Assembly: GCF_963675165.1 (NCBI RefSeq) | Contig: NC_087391.1 | Location: 2,561,001 to 2,625,000, forward strand | Reading direction: 5' to 3' | Source of the DNA: Halichondria panicea | Taxonomy: Eukaryota; Porifera; Demospongiae; Suberitida; Halichondriidae | DNA: 64,000 bases | In this document: positions 19,539 to 31,500 of the stretch, one piece after another | Numbering within the stretch: position 1 is the stretch's first letter | Layout of the letters: the number at the start of each line of letters is the position of its first letter | The notes under the pieces: generated by a model | What the model saw: only the letters and a program-made list of their open reading frames with translations | What the model was told of the DNA's origin: nothing | The model's database searches: none | Position numbers and translations under genes: made by a program

Positions 19539-19880
19539 ACTCCACCGAAGAAGCTTTTTGTTGGCCATGAGTTTAGACTTGAATAGAGCTTTACCTTCTA
19601 TCAGCTTAATAGTGCTCTGAGCTGCTGTCCTCGAGAACAAGCGTTCGAAAACTCCACCGAAGAAGCTTAAGCTTTTTGTTGGCCGTGAGTTTAGGCTTGA
19701 ATAGAGCTTTACAATCTATCAGCTTAATAGTGCTCTGAACTGCTGTCCTCGAGAACAAGCGTTCGAAAACTCCACCAAAGAAGATTTTTGCTGGCCGTGA
19801 GTTTAGACTTGAATAGAGCTTTACCTTCTATCAGCTTAATAGTGCTCTGAGCCGCTGTCCTCGAGAACAAGCGTTCGAAA
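19539..19880. repeat. three tandem units of 112-118 bp
   Basis: Units start ACTCCACCGAAGAAGC at 19539, 19651 and 19769 and end CTCGAGAACAAGCGTTCGAA. The second unit has a 6-bp insertion (TTAAGC). Otherwise the units are nearly identical, so the duplication is recent. Confidence 0.92.
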
Positions 19881-20196
19881 ATAGGTTGTTTACTCTATTT
19901 ACACATGAGTCACAACAAGTTGAAAATAACCAGCTACGTAGCTTAGCACAATCCTCACCAAGTTAAGTACGTGAGATCCAATCATCCAGCATCCTCGTCC
20001 TAGATCCTAGTCTTCCTCTGTCATAGATCTAGAGATTATTCTCTGCTACTCGTTTTACCACGAGGTCAACATTGCATTGCGCATGTGCAGTACAAATTAA
20101 CACTGGGTGTGTTTTAGTTGGGCGTGACAGAACACACCTAGATCAGGGCAAGGGTCACGCCCTATTATGTGCTTTTTTCCCCCTTAGATCCAGTTG

Positions 20197-21948
20197 ATGA
20201 AATCGATGGATATCAAATCTATTTCAGGTCCAGAATTAGAAGTAAGTAACTCTTGTGTTTCAGTCAAATCCATGCATTTCAATGCTCCTAGCAGTCTCCC
20301 AGCAATCTTGATCATCCATCCCAGGCCCAGTCAAGAGCCAAGCTTCCAGACAGTGTTTCAGACAAACTGGCCAGAGCACGGGTGCTCAAAGAAGAGGGAA
20401 ATGCAGTCTTTAAGCGACAAGAATGGAAGAAAGCCATCAAAAAATACCACCATTCTTTAATGTACGCAAAAGGGGTGACTGATCGTCCTGATAAGTTGAT
20501 GGGGTTGGCCATACCTACAAAGTTCGATAAGCCTACGAAAGAAGAGGAGAGAGAAGCTGAAGAATTATTGGTGTCCGTGCACAATAACATTGCAGGTGTG
20601 TGTGTGGCTGAGCATGGATGAAGTGGTGTTGGTGGTGTTATTGATCATGCACAACTATTTTTGCAGCTTGTCTTGTGAAAGTCTGTGACTGGGAGAAAGC
20701 TAGGAACCATACTTCAAAGGTGCCGTATAGCATGTATATTTCGAGGGTATAAATCTTCGTGGTTTTCGCTGATCAAGCATTTATCGCGAACATTTATACC
20801 AATATCACATGCATGCATGCTGCAGAAAGGCTGCTATTTCGCGAAAGTTTATACCCTTGAAATACAGTGGTGTAGCCAGGATTTTGGGAAGGGCAGGGCT
20901 CAAATCCATTGAGCAGGGCCAGAAGGCGCTGAATAGCTTGAAAAAAAAGGTCGTCACTTTTCATCAGCAGTAAGCATGCGCATGTAGATGGCCCTGCCCA
21001 CATTTCCATTGAATGACATCATTCTAGTAACTACGCATGCATGCAGTAGTGTGCAGAATAGATCAAGCTGAGAGTTGGAGTTGATGAAACACAAAAGGGG
21101 GGGGCTCTAGCCCCGTCAGCCCCCCTCTGCCTACGCCACTGAAATATACCCGCTGTACGGTATGCATGTGCAGGTTTTTTCCTTAGACTCATAGTGTTTT
21201 GCTTGAACAATTTGATCCTCAACTTCTAGTTCTTGTAAGTACATGTATTGAGGGGAGTGATCGCCCCCCCTCGCATATTCATTAATAAACATTTGTACTG
21301 CTATATATACGTGTAAGTTGAAATTGCACTAGAATCAATCTAGGGCCCTCAAATATAAAAAAAATGGCACTACTCTTCAGTGTATGCATGTGCCGTGGAG
21401 GGATTTGCCCCCTACATTTTTCATTTGCCCAATTTTTCCCCCTGACTCAAAATCCTGGATGCGGCCCTGCATGTGTACTATGCCAGAGGCGAATACTAGC
21501 CTAGTTGGAAGTAGCCCTGCTGAGTTAGTTTAAATCCTCCCTGGCAGGTGCTTCATCTGCGCCCTGGGAACGTGAAGGCCCTGTTCAGACAAGGACTGTG
21601 TTGCCTCAACTTAGGCAGGCTGGACCAGGCTGGAGAACTGTTGAGAAAGGCAGAGACCATCGACCCCAAAGGTACACATTTTACTTGTATTCGTTCTGGA
21701 AAACTACTAGAGTTGTGCTAGCCTTGTTTTCAGGACTACATGTACATAGCATTATTATATTAGAAAGAATTCAGCCTGGAAACGAGGCTCTCGAGTTAAG
21801 TTGTACAGTCATTGTTCCACTATAATTCAATGTTTTCAAATGTTTAGATGCAGGCATAAAAAAGCAGTTGCAGGTGCTACAGCGAAAAGAATTAGAGCAG
21901 GCCAAAACTGAGAAGAAAATGTGTCAAGCAATGTTTGCACATGATTAA
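20197..21948 (+). CDS. TPR protein, TTC9/FKBP-type tetratricopeptide domain
   Basis: Exons 20197-20241, 20292-20595, 20667-20719, 21548-21671 and 21848-21948 join in phase to 208 residues. After a polar N-terminus, RARVLKEEGNAVFKRQEWKK and AIKKYHHSLMYAKGV form TPR helices. An acidic insert EEEREAEELLVSVHNNIAAC leads into the second TPR (LVKVCDWEKARNHTSK), then VLHLRPGNVKALFRQGLCCL and the third. A basic capping helix ends KKMCQAMFAHD. The pattern (Y-x-x-A-L-x-L-K-G loop, N-N-I-A-A-C) is that of TTC9 proteins and the TPR half of large FKBPs, which bind Hsp90/Hsp70 C-termini. No FKBP catalytic domain is present, so I favour TTC9-like. The start is the first in-frame ATG after an acceptor-like TTAG; an upstream exon cannot be excluded. 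Confidence 0.82.
20722..21163. mobile_element. palindromic mini-transposon in the third intron of the TPR gene, itself interrupted
   Basis: Ends CCGTATAGCATGTATATTTC (left) and CCGTACAGCGGGTATATTTC (right, - strand) are inverted repeats. The same family is intact at 40262-40465. It begins two bases inside the intron, so the exon 3 donor GTGCCG is largely made by the element's edge. A second element (20865-21141) lies inside it. Confidence 0.7.
20865..21141. mobile_element. nested mini-transposon, CAGTGG ends, 5-bp target duplication
   Basis: Left end CAGTGGTGTAGCCAGG; right end inward CAGTGGCGTAGGCAGA. AAATA occurs on both sides (20860-20864 and 21142-21146). The uninterrupted target, CGAAATATACCC, is visible in the related element at 40448-40460, confirming the insertion point. 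Same group as 18673-19250, 42281-42696 and 60884-61232. Confidence 0.85.
21170..21547. other. remainder of TPR gene intron 3
   Basis: Non-coding. GGGATTTGCCCCCTACATTT ... AATCCTGGATGCGGCCCTG near 21398-21470 looks like a solitary end of a CAGGG-type mini-transposon. Confidence 0.4.
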
Positions 21949-22120
21949 TAATTAGCTGACAAATAATTATTTTTTCTCACCAATTTTCATTGTGATTAAC
22001 ATATTCATGACCTGTTAATGGATCCGGAAAGGAAGCCGTTATAAAGGGAAGATCCCTTCATAGAGATTGCATATCGAAAGGTTTTATAATAGACTAGACA
22101 GTTAGATCTAAACTTGAAGA

Positions 22121-25100
22121 ATGGCTGCCTCCAGCTCAAGTAACAACTCTAGTTCAGCACCTGGAAGACCACAAGATGTAAGAGTACAATCTGTATGTAA
22201 TTATTCATAGAGAAATATACTTCCAAGGCTGTACGTACATGTAGTAGCTATATTCATGGTTTTTGTAGCTATAGCTATAATTATAGCTAGTAGCAATATA
22301 GAGCCTAGGTGTTATGAGTGTACTTCTGTGTTCTTGTGCAGGAGAGCCCTGGACCACGACAACCTATAGCCACTGTTGCTGGGGACCTGGTTAAACGTAA
22401 GGGCTAAAAGGCTTCGCCTTTCATGCCTTTGGGTGTGGGAGGTGGGTCAGGTGGCATATACGGCACCGGATGTAATTTTGAAGGGGGAGGGGTTCGGGTT
22501 AGCTTAGGAAAATAACAAGAATTAGGCGTGTCCACATCCGGTGCCGTATATGCCACCTGATCCTGGGAGGTTCCATAATTATTATGTGTGGTAGGCTGCG
22601 GTTAATTGATCTCTTGATAGCTGTAGCTGATCGTCAATAATTGTTACATGCATGTCACATGACAGGCCGAGAGGATGGCGAGTTGGACTGGGAGACCCTG
22701 GGCAAAGTACTCACTGCTAGCGTACTAGGAGAGGTGAGTAGAACATCTGGAGTTATAAGTCATCTCTAGTGGTCAACCTTGCATGGGTAGACCAACAATG
22801 ATAATAATGATATAGGTGCAGTAATCAATCAAACATCAGGGCTTATTGTTCCAACTGTGTTGTGTATTGTGAAGAGTGGCACACAGGCTAGATTTTATAT
22901 AGTACATACATGTTGTGTACAACTGTATTAAACTGATTTTCTTGTGTTGAGTGCATGATTACTCAAGGGTGTAGAGTTGTTCCCAAGCGAGCTCACACAT
23001 TTTGTTTGCGTACTTTCAGTCATATGATCAAAACAACCTTCCATATTTGGTGCTAGCCAGATTGTTTTGGAAAGTGCATGGATAATTGTTAGTCTCACTG
23101 GCCATGTAATATGCAAGAAATAGCAAAAGTTTGAACTTCATTCTTACATGTTGCCAGCGTGAGTACCGCCACATTGGAAGGGCTGAATTAAAGTAATTAT
23201 GTTGAAATAAGCACACAAAACAATATTTATGACCACAGGCGCTCTTCATATCGTATGCAGACTTTAAGTACGGTAGGATGACTAGGGGCAGCAACTTGGA
23301 CATTGACTGGAAGTGAGTTAAATTAAGTCTCTTTACACACACACCTATAAAAAACAAAACAACTTGTGCTTACTCCATAGGTTTGCTTATGAAGACAAGG
23401 AAGTGATTGTGCTGAGGAAAGATGTGGCATCTACCAGCGGACAAAACTTAATTTGGTAATTATACCGTGCTTGTAATGTTTCATTGTTGTTTTAGTATAA
23501 TTATATAATTTTAGATCATGTTTGTCATAAATACTGCAATCTGATTGGTTAGAGGAAATGTTCTATCCAATTTAGAAAATCATGTACTTCAATAGAAAAT
23601 CATGTACTTCAATAGAAAATCATGTACTTCACTTAGAAAATCATGTAGCAAAGATTAGATAAGAACATTCAAATCTGATTGGCTAAATACTCATGGTTGC
23701 TATGATCTAAAATGCTTAGACACTGTTTAGGAAGTTTCCACATGATTTAGAAGTCCTCAGGGCTAGTAGAACCCTCACTGCGTTCGGGATACTACAACCA
23801 GCCCTTTGGGCTTCTAAATCATGTAGAAACTTCCTAAACAGTGTCTAACTATTATATAGTCATTGCAAGTGAAAGTTACTCACTCTGTTTAGAAAATCCC
23901 ACACACTACTTACACTGTTATTCACATTAGCAATAAACTTAATGGACAGTTGACTTGTGATTCTTTCAACTGTTTTTTATTATTATTTTGTACGTAGTAC
24001 ATCTGAGCCTCAATTATCCGATCTGGCGTCCCCATCTCATCCGGATGGCTGAAGTAGCGAGCTATACTGCTAGGCTAAGCTGAAGCGTTTAGCTACCTCC
24101 GCTATCAGCAACGCCATAGCTTTCCAACCACGTGGACACTTCATATGCATGTGCTAGTTGGTTTTTGCTATGGAATCATCATCTGGTTTTGGATGATCGA
24201 GTCTCAACTGTAGGAACTTTTAAAGTCTACTATGTTCTGAAATTGATCATGAACTCCATTATGATAGAAGAAGCAATTAAGCTTTATGTTAGCTCATGCA
24301 TTGTATTTATGACCAGTGGTGCAAGATTCAAATTGAAGTCCCTATTAAAAACCTGTAGTTCTACGAATGACATATACGTGTCATATAATTACGTGCAGCT
24401 TTGCTGGTCGTGGTGTTATAAACTATCCAGTGGAGCATGTGGCATCCATCATCATGAACATCAACTATTTGAACCAGTGGAACAAATTTTTAACGGTAAG
24501 CAGCTAATATTTTCTTTGCATGGGCGTTCTCCCATTTTGTTTTTGTACTCTAGTAATTGTAATTCAGATGTTTACTGTAGTTAAGTACTTTTTAGCTGTA
24601 CTATTTATAATCCCCTGTTGTCGTAGCTTAGGTACCGTAGAAAATGATTAGCGTATGCGTTAATGGAGTCAATAGCAGAGCTCTATGCGCTTATAATGCA
24701 GTCGTTTTCGAGCCCCACCCAGTAACCGAATGTCTCTGTGACGAGGGATGACTAGATAGCTAGCTAGAAAGTGAGCAGGCTAGGCAAGCAGTCAACCCTT
24801 TATCATACTACATTATGTTATCGTTCACATTTAAATTCATATTAGGCCCATAATATTCACAATATGCAATCTGGAGGCTCCAAATAATATAATGAAGCTA
24901 CGTACCCCACAACAAGCTAGATTAAGAATCTAGTAAATAGAAGTTCAAGGTTCACAGCACAGTGGAACCTCCCATAACTGACCTTCCCACTAGAGGACAA
25001 CATCTCTATAAAGGACACTAGGCACGGATTGAAATCAATAGAATCAACTTCCCACAAGCGGTCCTTGATTCCGAACAGAGGAAAGCTTCGTGCTCCCAAC

Positions 25101-28100
25101 TGACCAACTTTTGTGCAAAACTGCCTCTTATAACGGACAAACAGGAAACCACACCCACATTGTATGTCCAATACCGTATTACTAGAATGTTTTGCGGGCA
25201 TTAAACATTTGGGAACTTTGCGAGGGTTGATCAATTCACAACAATAAAATTTGTAAATTATTACTAGTAAATACACACGATCCTTGCCAGAACGCAATAG
25301 TTAGATCGCAAAGGTTTTTCACCCGCAAAATATTCTAGTAATATGGCATGGTAGAGGTCGTTTGTTATGAGGGGTGAGTAGTGCCAAAAGGAGGATGTTT
25401 TTAGGAGGGGGTGTTTGTTTGGTGGCGGCGGGTGATTACTTGCTGGCGGCGGCTTAACTTCGAAGGTGGCGGCGGCTTAACCTCGAAGGTGGCGGAGGCT
25501 GTTTCCTTCTTCTATCTATGGTGGCGGCTAGTGTTTTTTGGTGGCGGCATGGAGTGTAGAGACTCTATCTACGGTGGCGGCGGCTTAACCTCGAGGTTAT
25601 GTCGGGTTTACTTGGTGGAGGCGGCTTAGCCTCGAATATATTAATGTAGATGTGAATAAGATAATGTTGTACCACTTGACCTTTAAAGTTATCTTGGCAG
25701 ACTACTTCTCAAGCTTGTTTTTAGTGTCTGGGAGGGATTGTGGAGTGGTCAAGACCAGTCCAGACAGTTGCTCTAGCGCTGACCTGATATCAGGCTGCTC
25801 ATGGTCTCGAGGCTAGCTAGCACAGGAGCAACCCTCTGTTTCTCTATTAGCTAAGGTCAAGTGGTTCTAACCTCATCTATATTCACGGCTGGCCTTTACA
25901 TTTTCGAGGCTAAGCCGCCGCCACCAACCACATTGCCGTCACCAACTGACACTCGCCGCCACCCTGGAAGTTACGCCGCCGCCAACAACTGACACCTGCC
26001 GCCGCCGCCTCCTAACACAGCAAATTCGTTTTCTTTTGGCACTATTCACCTCTCATAGTTTGTAATGTTATTGCTAATCATATTGCCATTACTGGCTTAC
26101 TGCAAAGAATGCTTTATATATTTGATTTCAGCAAGTTCCTTAGCTTCTTAAACTAGTGGGTCCATACAGACCATACTGTTTATAATTCTTTGATATGGCT
26201 ATAAATAGTAACTTAAATGAACCTCCGAAAAGAGGGCGAAAGCTCTGCTCCCTAAGTGTCCATAATTTTATTTGGATGTTCCACTGTACTTGTGTGTGTT
26301 TTGGAGAGCTTCCATTTGAGCCTGAGGGGGAGATCAAAAACAATTAAATTGACCGTAATAAAAACATACCAGGAACTGGAACAAAAAAGGTCGAGCCCCA
26401 TGTCTCAGCATGATAATTATGATCAAAATAACATGCCCAGATGTCCTTCCAGGTGGATATCACCAGCTATATAGCTACCATCCACTGTACAAGCTAGCTA
26501 GCTCATTGATAAACGAAGTTAGCTAAATTAATATCCTTCGCATAGTTGCTGAGCATGCACTTAAAATAAAGACACGCTTATATCGAGTAAGCGCTAATTA
26601 TCCAGTTTCTACGATAGTAGACAATAAAGCACAACTTCTAGTGATAAATTGTATTGGGTGTGAACAGTTCGAGTCATTTTTACTGCACGATGATGACAGA
26701 ATCTTTCTACTTTCACGAAAAGTATTTGTTTATCTCACATGCGTGTTTTTGCACTATCCAGGAGTATCGGGTGGTAAAGGAAATATCGAGTACTGAGAGC
26801 TCAAGAGACCACCTGCTATACTTCTTGCACGAGAACAATAAATGCTTTGTCAGAGCACGAAGAGACTTTCTTATGTATTCCCATTCTACATTCAGGGTAC
26901 GTAAGTGTAAAGGTCCCCATATTTGTTTATGGGCACTCACTGCATGTTGGCAATTTCTGCTAATGGTGTAGATAAATTATGTAACCACGTTCAAAGCTTT
27001 CGGTATGAGACAAAGCATATTTCTTTGATACCTGGTTTGTGAAGAGGATACTGTTATGCTATTAGATAGTGTTTATCCAACAGCATATTAATGCTGTGAT
27101 AATCGTACAAAGAAGTATTTTTGACTGTTTATTTTACGCTGCTAATCCGTCTCAACAGGAGGACGGAAAATTTGTCAACTGTGGCATCTCAATTGATCAC
27201 CCGTGCTGTCCACTAGTAAGAGGTACCATCAGAGCAAATGTCAGTTAGGGAAGATTGGGGGGCATCCAGCACTTGCATGCCACTAGAGAGTCAGAGAGAG
27301 GGTATAGAACATAGCCTATAACCGTGCATCGGATGAAACGCGTGATCAATTAATGATAAAAACTATTACTGCCCGAGGCAAGTAGCGGCTCCGGGCACTA
27401 TCGATTGGTCAAGTTACCAAGCAGGAAGTTAATTTCCTTACTTTCTGATGCAAGGTTATGCTATGTTTGATATTCTCTCTCTTTAAATGGACTCTTGCCA
27501 TTAGTGTATACATGTGGCTGCAGTATGCAGACTTAATTATCATTGCTGTAATAGGTATTTGTATGCACCAATGGTGTGTCATGAAATCAGTATAGTTTTG
27601 ACTCTAAGTTATTCTCCCTCTAAGTGCATAAATTATTATCGTCTCCTGTTCCTGTAGGTGTGTCTTGGGTCTGGGTGGATGCTGGAGCCCTATGAGGACA
27701 ACCCAGGAAAAACCCTGGTTACATACATTGCAAATGTACGCAAGCTGGTTATGGTTATGGTTTCATGGTTATGCACATTTCCCTTTGTCTACATCAGGTG
27801 GTCTGTTACTCAGGTTGTCTGTCTGTGTACATACAGATCATACCGAAACCTAAAATGCTCTGTAAACAATCTGAAAGTTTACTAATAGCTCGCAAATATA
27901 CATGGATTACATGGATTATAATCAGCGATTATTTTCACTACAGATTGATCTTCGTACCCCACTCTCCACCTCTTTAACGAGTCGACTGTTGGAGTCCCAA
28001 CCCCTCACCATATACTACCTCAAGAAGTTTGTGAAATCGTTAAACAAGGTCACAAGAGGTCTTTCTCCAGCGCGCAGAACTTCAAGGATTGAAGCAGATC

Positions 28101-28327
28101 TGGAAACCTCACTCACAAGTACTGTAAATGGAACAGATTCATTTTTCGGTGTTGACAGTCAGCGCTGTACTTTGTATCGAGAGCAAATGGGTGTTGATCA
28201 TTTCATGGGAGCAAGCAAAACATCTTTAAAGAAACACGACGAGTTTTCAGATGAAGATGACTGCTCTTCAGCTTCCAGAAGTAATTCACATGCTAGAAGT
28301 AGCAGCGCACTGTCTCAGGACTCTTAG
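22121..28327 (+). CDS. START-domain protein 1 (lipid-transfer-like)
   Basis: Ten exons: 22121-22177, 22342-22396, 22666-22733, 23239-23312, 23381-23455, 24399-24495, 26762-26896, 27159-27239, 27658-27735 and 27944-28327. They sum to 1104 nt (367 residues) with consistent phases. The N-terminal ~140 residues include DGELDWETLGKVL and LFISYADFKYG. The START domain then runs from FAGRGVINYPVEHVASIIMN and NQWNKFLT through YRVVKEISSTESSRDHLLYF, GSGWMLEPYEDN and GKTLVTYIANIDLRTPL to LKKFVKSL. A Ser-rich basic tail of about 90 residues follows. START domains bind one lipid or sterol in a deep pocket; the ligand is unknown. No signal peptide or membrane segment was seen. It is the first of three tandem paralogues. 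Exon 7 (135 nt) covers what are two exons (55 and 80 nt) in the other two. Confidence 0.85.
22447..22560. repeat. 114-bp element with perfect 27-bp inverted repeats
   Basis: The arms 22447-22473 and 22534-22560 are exact reverse complements (TCAGGTGGCATATACGGCAC...). It lies in intron 2 of START gene 1. No certain target duplication. Likely a tiny mini-transposon or a hairpin-forming intronic element. Confidence 0.85.
23570..23855. repeat. foldback region in START gene 1 intron 5
   Basis: Four tandem ~20-bp units (AGAAAATCATGTACTTCA) at 23573-23648. A hairpin follows, with 37-bp arms at 23717-23753 (TTAGACACTGTTTAGGAAGT...) and 23816-23852, near-perfect complements around a 60-bp loop. Confidence 0.85.
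25173..25350. mobile_element. short inverted-repeat element
   Basis: The left ATTACTAGAATGTTTTGCGG and the right (- strand) ATTACTAGAATATTTTGCGG differ by one base. No ORF, target duplication not resolved. Confidence 0.65.
25366..26057. mobile_element. 692-bp foldback element with GGTGGCGGC-rich arms and 6-bp target duplication
   Basis: Ends TATGAGGGGTGAGTAGTGCC (left) and TATGAGAGGTGAATAGTGCC (right, - strand) match with two differences over 25 bp. GTTTGT is repeated at 25360-25365 and 26058-26063. Inside the left end are many GGTGGCGGCGGCTTAACCTC repeats, mirrored by GCCGCCGCCACC repeats inside the right end. No ORF of credible length. It lies in intron 6 of START gene 1. Confidence 0.85.
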
Positions 28328-28344
28328 CTCTCAACTGATATTGA

Positions 28345-28369
28345 GTGTGTGTGTGTGTGTGTGTGTGTT
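28345..28369. repeat. (GT)n microsatellite
   Basis: About twelve GT dinucleotides just 3' of the START gene 1 stop codon. Confidence 0.95.
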
Positions 28370-28519
28370 TCCTTAACAATAATCATTGATCAAACCCACA
28401 TTAATTGTGGGAGGGCACCACTATTAATTAAACCACGCTACCAAGAGTGTATGAATAATACTCTTGATGCCACACGTACGTACACAAGTCTAGTGTAATA
28501 GCATCTTTATTTACATGAT

Positions 28520-31500
28520 ATGGCAACCAGTGTAGGAGCTCGTTCTGCTGTTGATAAGGTAATCTGATATACATGCATGCATGGGTATAGATCTACCGGC
28601 ATATAACTCTTTTTATAAGCAGCTCTAGATCTACATTGTAGAACCATAGGCAGAACAATTAAAGTGTAATAGTAAAAGATCTTGTAATAATTATCTAGAT
28701 GTCACATAAACTCAGCTAGCTAGATAGAGAATAATTATATGCAGGTAACCAAGTCCATTTCTGGTACAAACTGCACTGTTGAAGTGTATGCTGGTGAGTG
28801 ACTCAATGTCTGTGTCATCATGCTGATAAACATATTAAACATAGACCGAGAAGGAGACATTGACTGGAACTGTGTGGGAGAGATGGGGATTAAACATGTC
28901 ACCGAGGAGGTACTGTATGAATACTTTAGTAGGTTATTTTCGTGAAATATTAAACTTGCATGGTAATCATAAATTTTAATTACTCACTGTATATTATGAT
29001 AGTATACATTCACTATAGAGCTAGACGACATGGGATAATTATAGCCTATAAGGGTGAAACCTCTATAAAACGGACACCATTGCATAGGGAACAGTCTTTT
29101 GGCCGTCATAATTATAGTCTTTGTTGAGAGGTGTCGATTGCCAACCACATGCATGTTCTGAGTCAATTCCTGCTACAAATAAATCTTGGAGCTTTGTTAA
29201 CTGCTTCTCTAACTCATACAAGCTTTAAAAACGCTGTAGGGACAAGCTACATGCAGCTAGGTTCACGTCTGTGCAAAATAATGCTATCTCGGCAATCATT
29301 TTCTGCTAAATCTGGGTGTGGGCTATTAATTCGTTTTGGGAGATTCTTTTCCATTACTAAAACTGATTGGGGACTAGAAAGCTGCTTGCTATATATGGAG
29401 TAGGGAGATGGTTGCTCCTGAGAGGTTGCTTTACATTGAAGTCATGTTTCAATCCGGACCTGAGCTCTTGGCCGTTTTATAGCGTGTGGTTGCTCTTCAC
29501 TGTAATCAGAAAATTTGGCAGAGTTTTGGCAAGTTTTACCAAAGATCACCAATAAAACCGACAATGTTGAAGCTAAGCGACAGGGCACACGTCATTATGT
29601 CTCGGTGCGCATGCACAAGCGAGGTATACAGTAGTGTGTTTGTGTGTCTGTATGTATGTCTGTCTGCATGTGTAGACTGCTACAGCTGCTTAAGGGTGCC
29701 CGCACATAGTAACAAATTGACATAATTTAACCACAAAAATGCAACGTTTAGATCCTGAGACTTGCACACGCAGTATTTAATTTCAATGCGTGCGCTAGTA
29801 TAGTAGTAACCACAAGTAACAACATAGTGGTTTTGTGAGAATGTCTTCAATTAAATTAACTACAAGCTGCAAAAGAAAATCAGGTAACTACACAAACTAA
29901 TAAATCAATAACAAAATAACACAATCCAATAAATACAGAGCCAGATTTGTAGCAAAGGAGTGCCTTCAGTAGTAGATGGGAGAAACGTAAGTGTGCCAAT
30001 AGACCCCAGTCTCAGTACAATCAGCACGAGTGTCCGAGTTCCTCAACTAGCATTAGTCACACAGCAGGTTGGATTGTCTTTTAATGTTAATACACACTGT
30101 CTTCATTTGTGTCGAGTGGAGACGTTTCTCTTCAGTGCTTTAGACGTGTACTATCCACGATTCGAGCTGTTCATGGCACTATCCAGTGTTGTCCTTTCTC
30201 CTCAATGGCCACCTGCATGTTGATACGTCCGGTTGAGTGGCTGGTTGGGTCTTCCACCATGTTCCAGCACACAATGGCATCGCATCCTTCAGAAGCTGGA
30301 GATCCTTGCCACCAAGTTAGCAGAATGGTCCTGTGGTCAGGTACGAAAAAAATATTGTGAACAGGGGTGATGACAAAAATAAGTTGGTTCCTATGGATGG
30401 ATTCTACCTGACCCGGTGCCACTACATAATTATTCACTGTACATGCACATGTATTGTCCAGATGAAGGGGACAGTCACCTTTCTGGCAAAAAACTTGGGA
30501 TGGAGGACCTATACTTACAAACACGCTAGGAACTCGTCTGGAAGGTTGGCAATCTGTGTTATTATTTATTTTATGTATCACACTCACAGAAGCTCATTTC
30601 CAGATGTCCTGGCGATGGAGGCAGTTACGACACACCATTCACTGATCAGCTGCCTCCCCAACCTCCCTATTCGGTCTGCTAATAAGCAGATGGAGCTGTG
30701 TGGACCTCACAAAAGCGGAGGTTCCACCAATCTGATGCCCGGGGAAGCCAAGCATTACTGCAGCCCAGACAAAGAGACTGGTCCAACTTGGCCTGGAGCA
30801 CAGCACTCTGGTGACACTGAGGTCCAAGAGTGGTATTACACACAGGCTTTCATGGAAGCTCTGAAGGGGAAGGGAGTGAAAAGCAAGGCCCTGTGTATCA
30901 AGCTAGCAAAGCTAGTTCATAGTTTACCTTCAAAGTCCATCAAAACAGCAGCCAACCCTGGCAGAAGTCTATGAGCCAGCCAATTGTCAGCACTGTCTGT
31001 AGCCCCAGCGTTGCCTATCTCTTCTCTTCAGGCTACTAACAAATTAATGGCTCTTGATCTTCAACGCTAATTCTGCACTCTACGCACGCAATTGGGGCGT
31101 GGTCTACAGGCTTACGTCTTAATTTATACTCTAGCGTACACGTACGCTAGAGCCAGATATAAAAAGTGTTCGATCTGACTATCTACGTACAGGACTTGGT
31201 CTATATTTAGCATGCTGCTATAATTAGGTAAGGTGAACAAAGTTACGGGCTGACTTTGTCCATATACGGTCTAGATTTTTCTCTAGAGGGTGTGTCATGA
31301 CAAAAAATTCTCATAAATAGATAACAAAGGGATTTTACAACAAAAGCTCTTCGTAATGTTGAAGCAGAGATACAAAAGAAAGGGGATTGGAAACGAAATT
31401 TTTACGAAATTTTTGCGTGAAGCATTCCGCGTTATAGGGCGTGGCTAAAACTACAAAGGATTATATTTATAGTCAGCATGCTCATTACCAGTCTTGACTG

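Larger units (their letters stand above)
24959..26287. mobile_element. possible pogo-type mini-transposon, interrupted by other elements
   Basis: CAGTGGAACCTCCC at 24963 and its inverted counterpart GGATGTTCCACTG near 26276 could be ends of one element whose middle carries the inverted-repeat elements at 25173-25350 and 25366-26057. The left flank lacks the expected TA, so this reading is tentative. It lies in START gene 1 intron 6. Confidence 0.35.

Noticed and set aside
24132-24584. 150-codon + strand ORF (MDTSYACASW...)
   Set aside because: It reads over START gene 1 exon 6 in the wrong frame; the exon's own frame gives the conserved GRGVINYPVEHV.
30171-30587. - strand 138-codon ORF with a fibronectin-III-like look (ILLTWWQGSPASEGC)
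   Set aside because: Attractive start, but no matching neighbouring exons and an immediate stop; the + strand has competing exon-like sequence. Kept only as a note.
31129-31152. Perfect 24-bp palindrome CTCTAGCGTACACGTACGCTAGAG-type
   Set aside because: Too short and isolated to call an element; noted as a possible binding site only.
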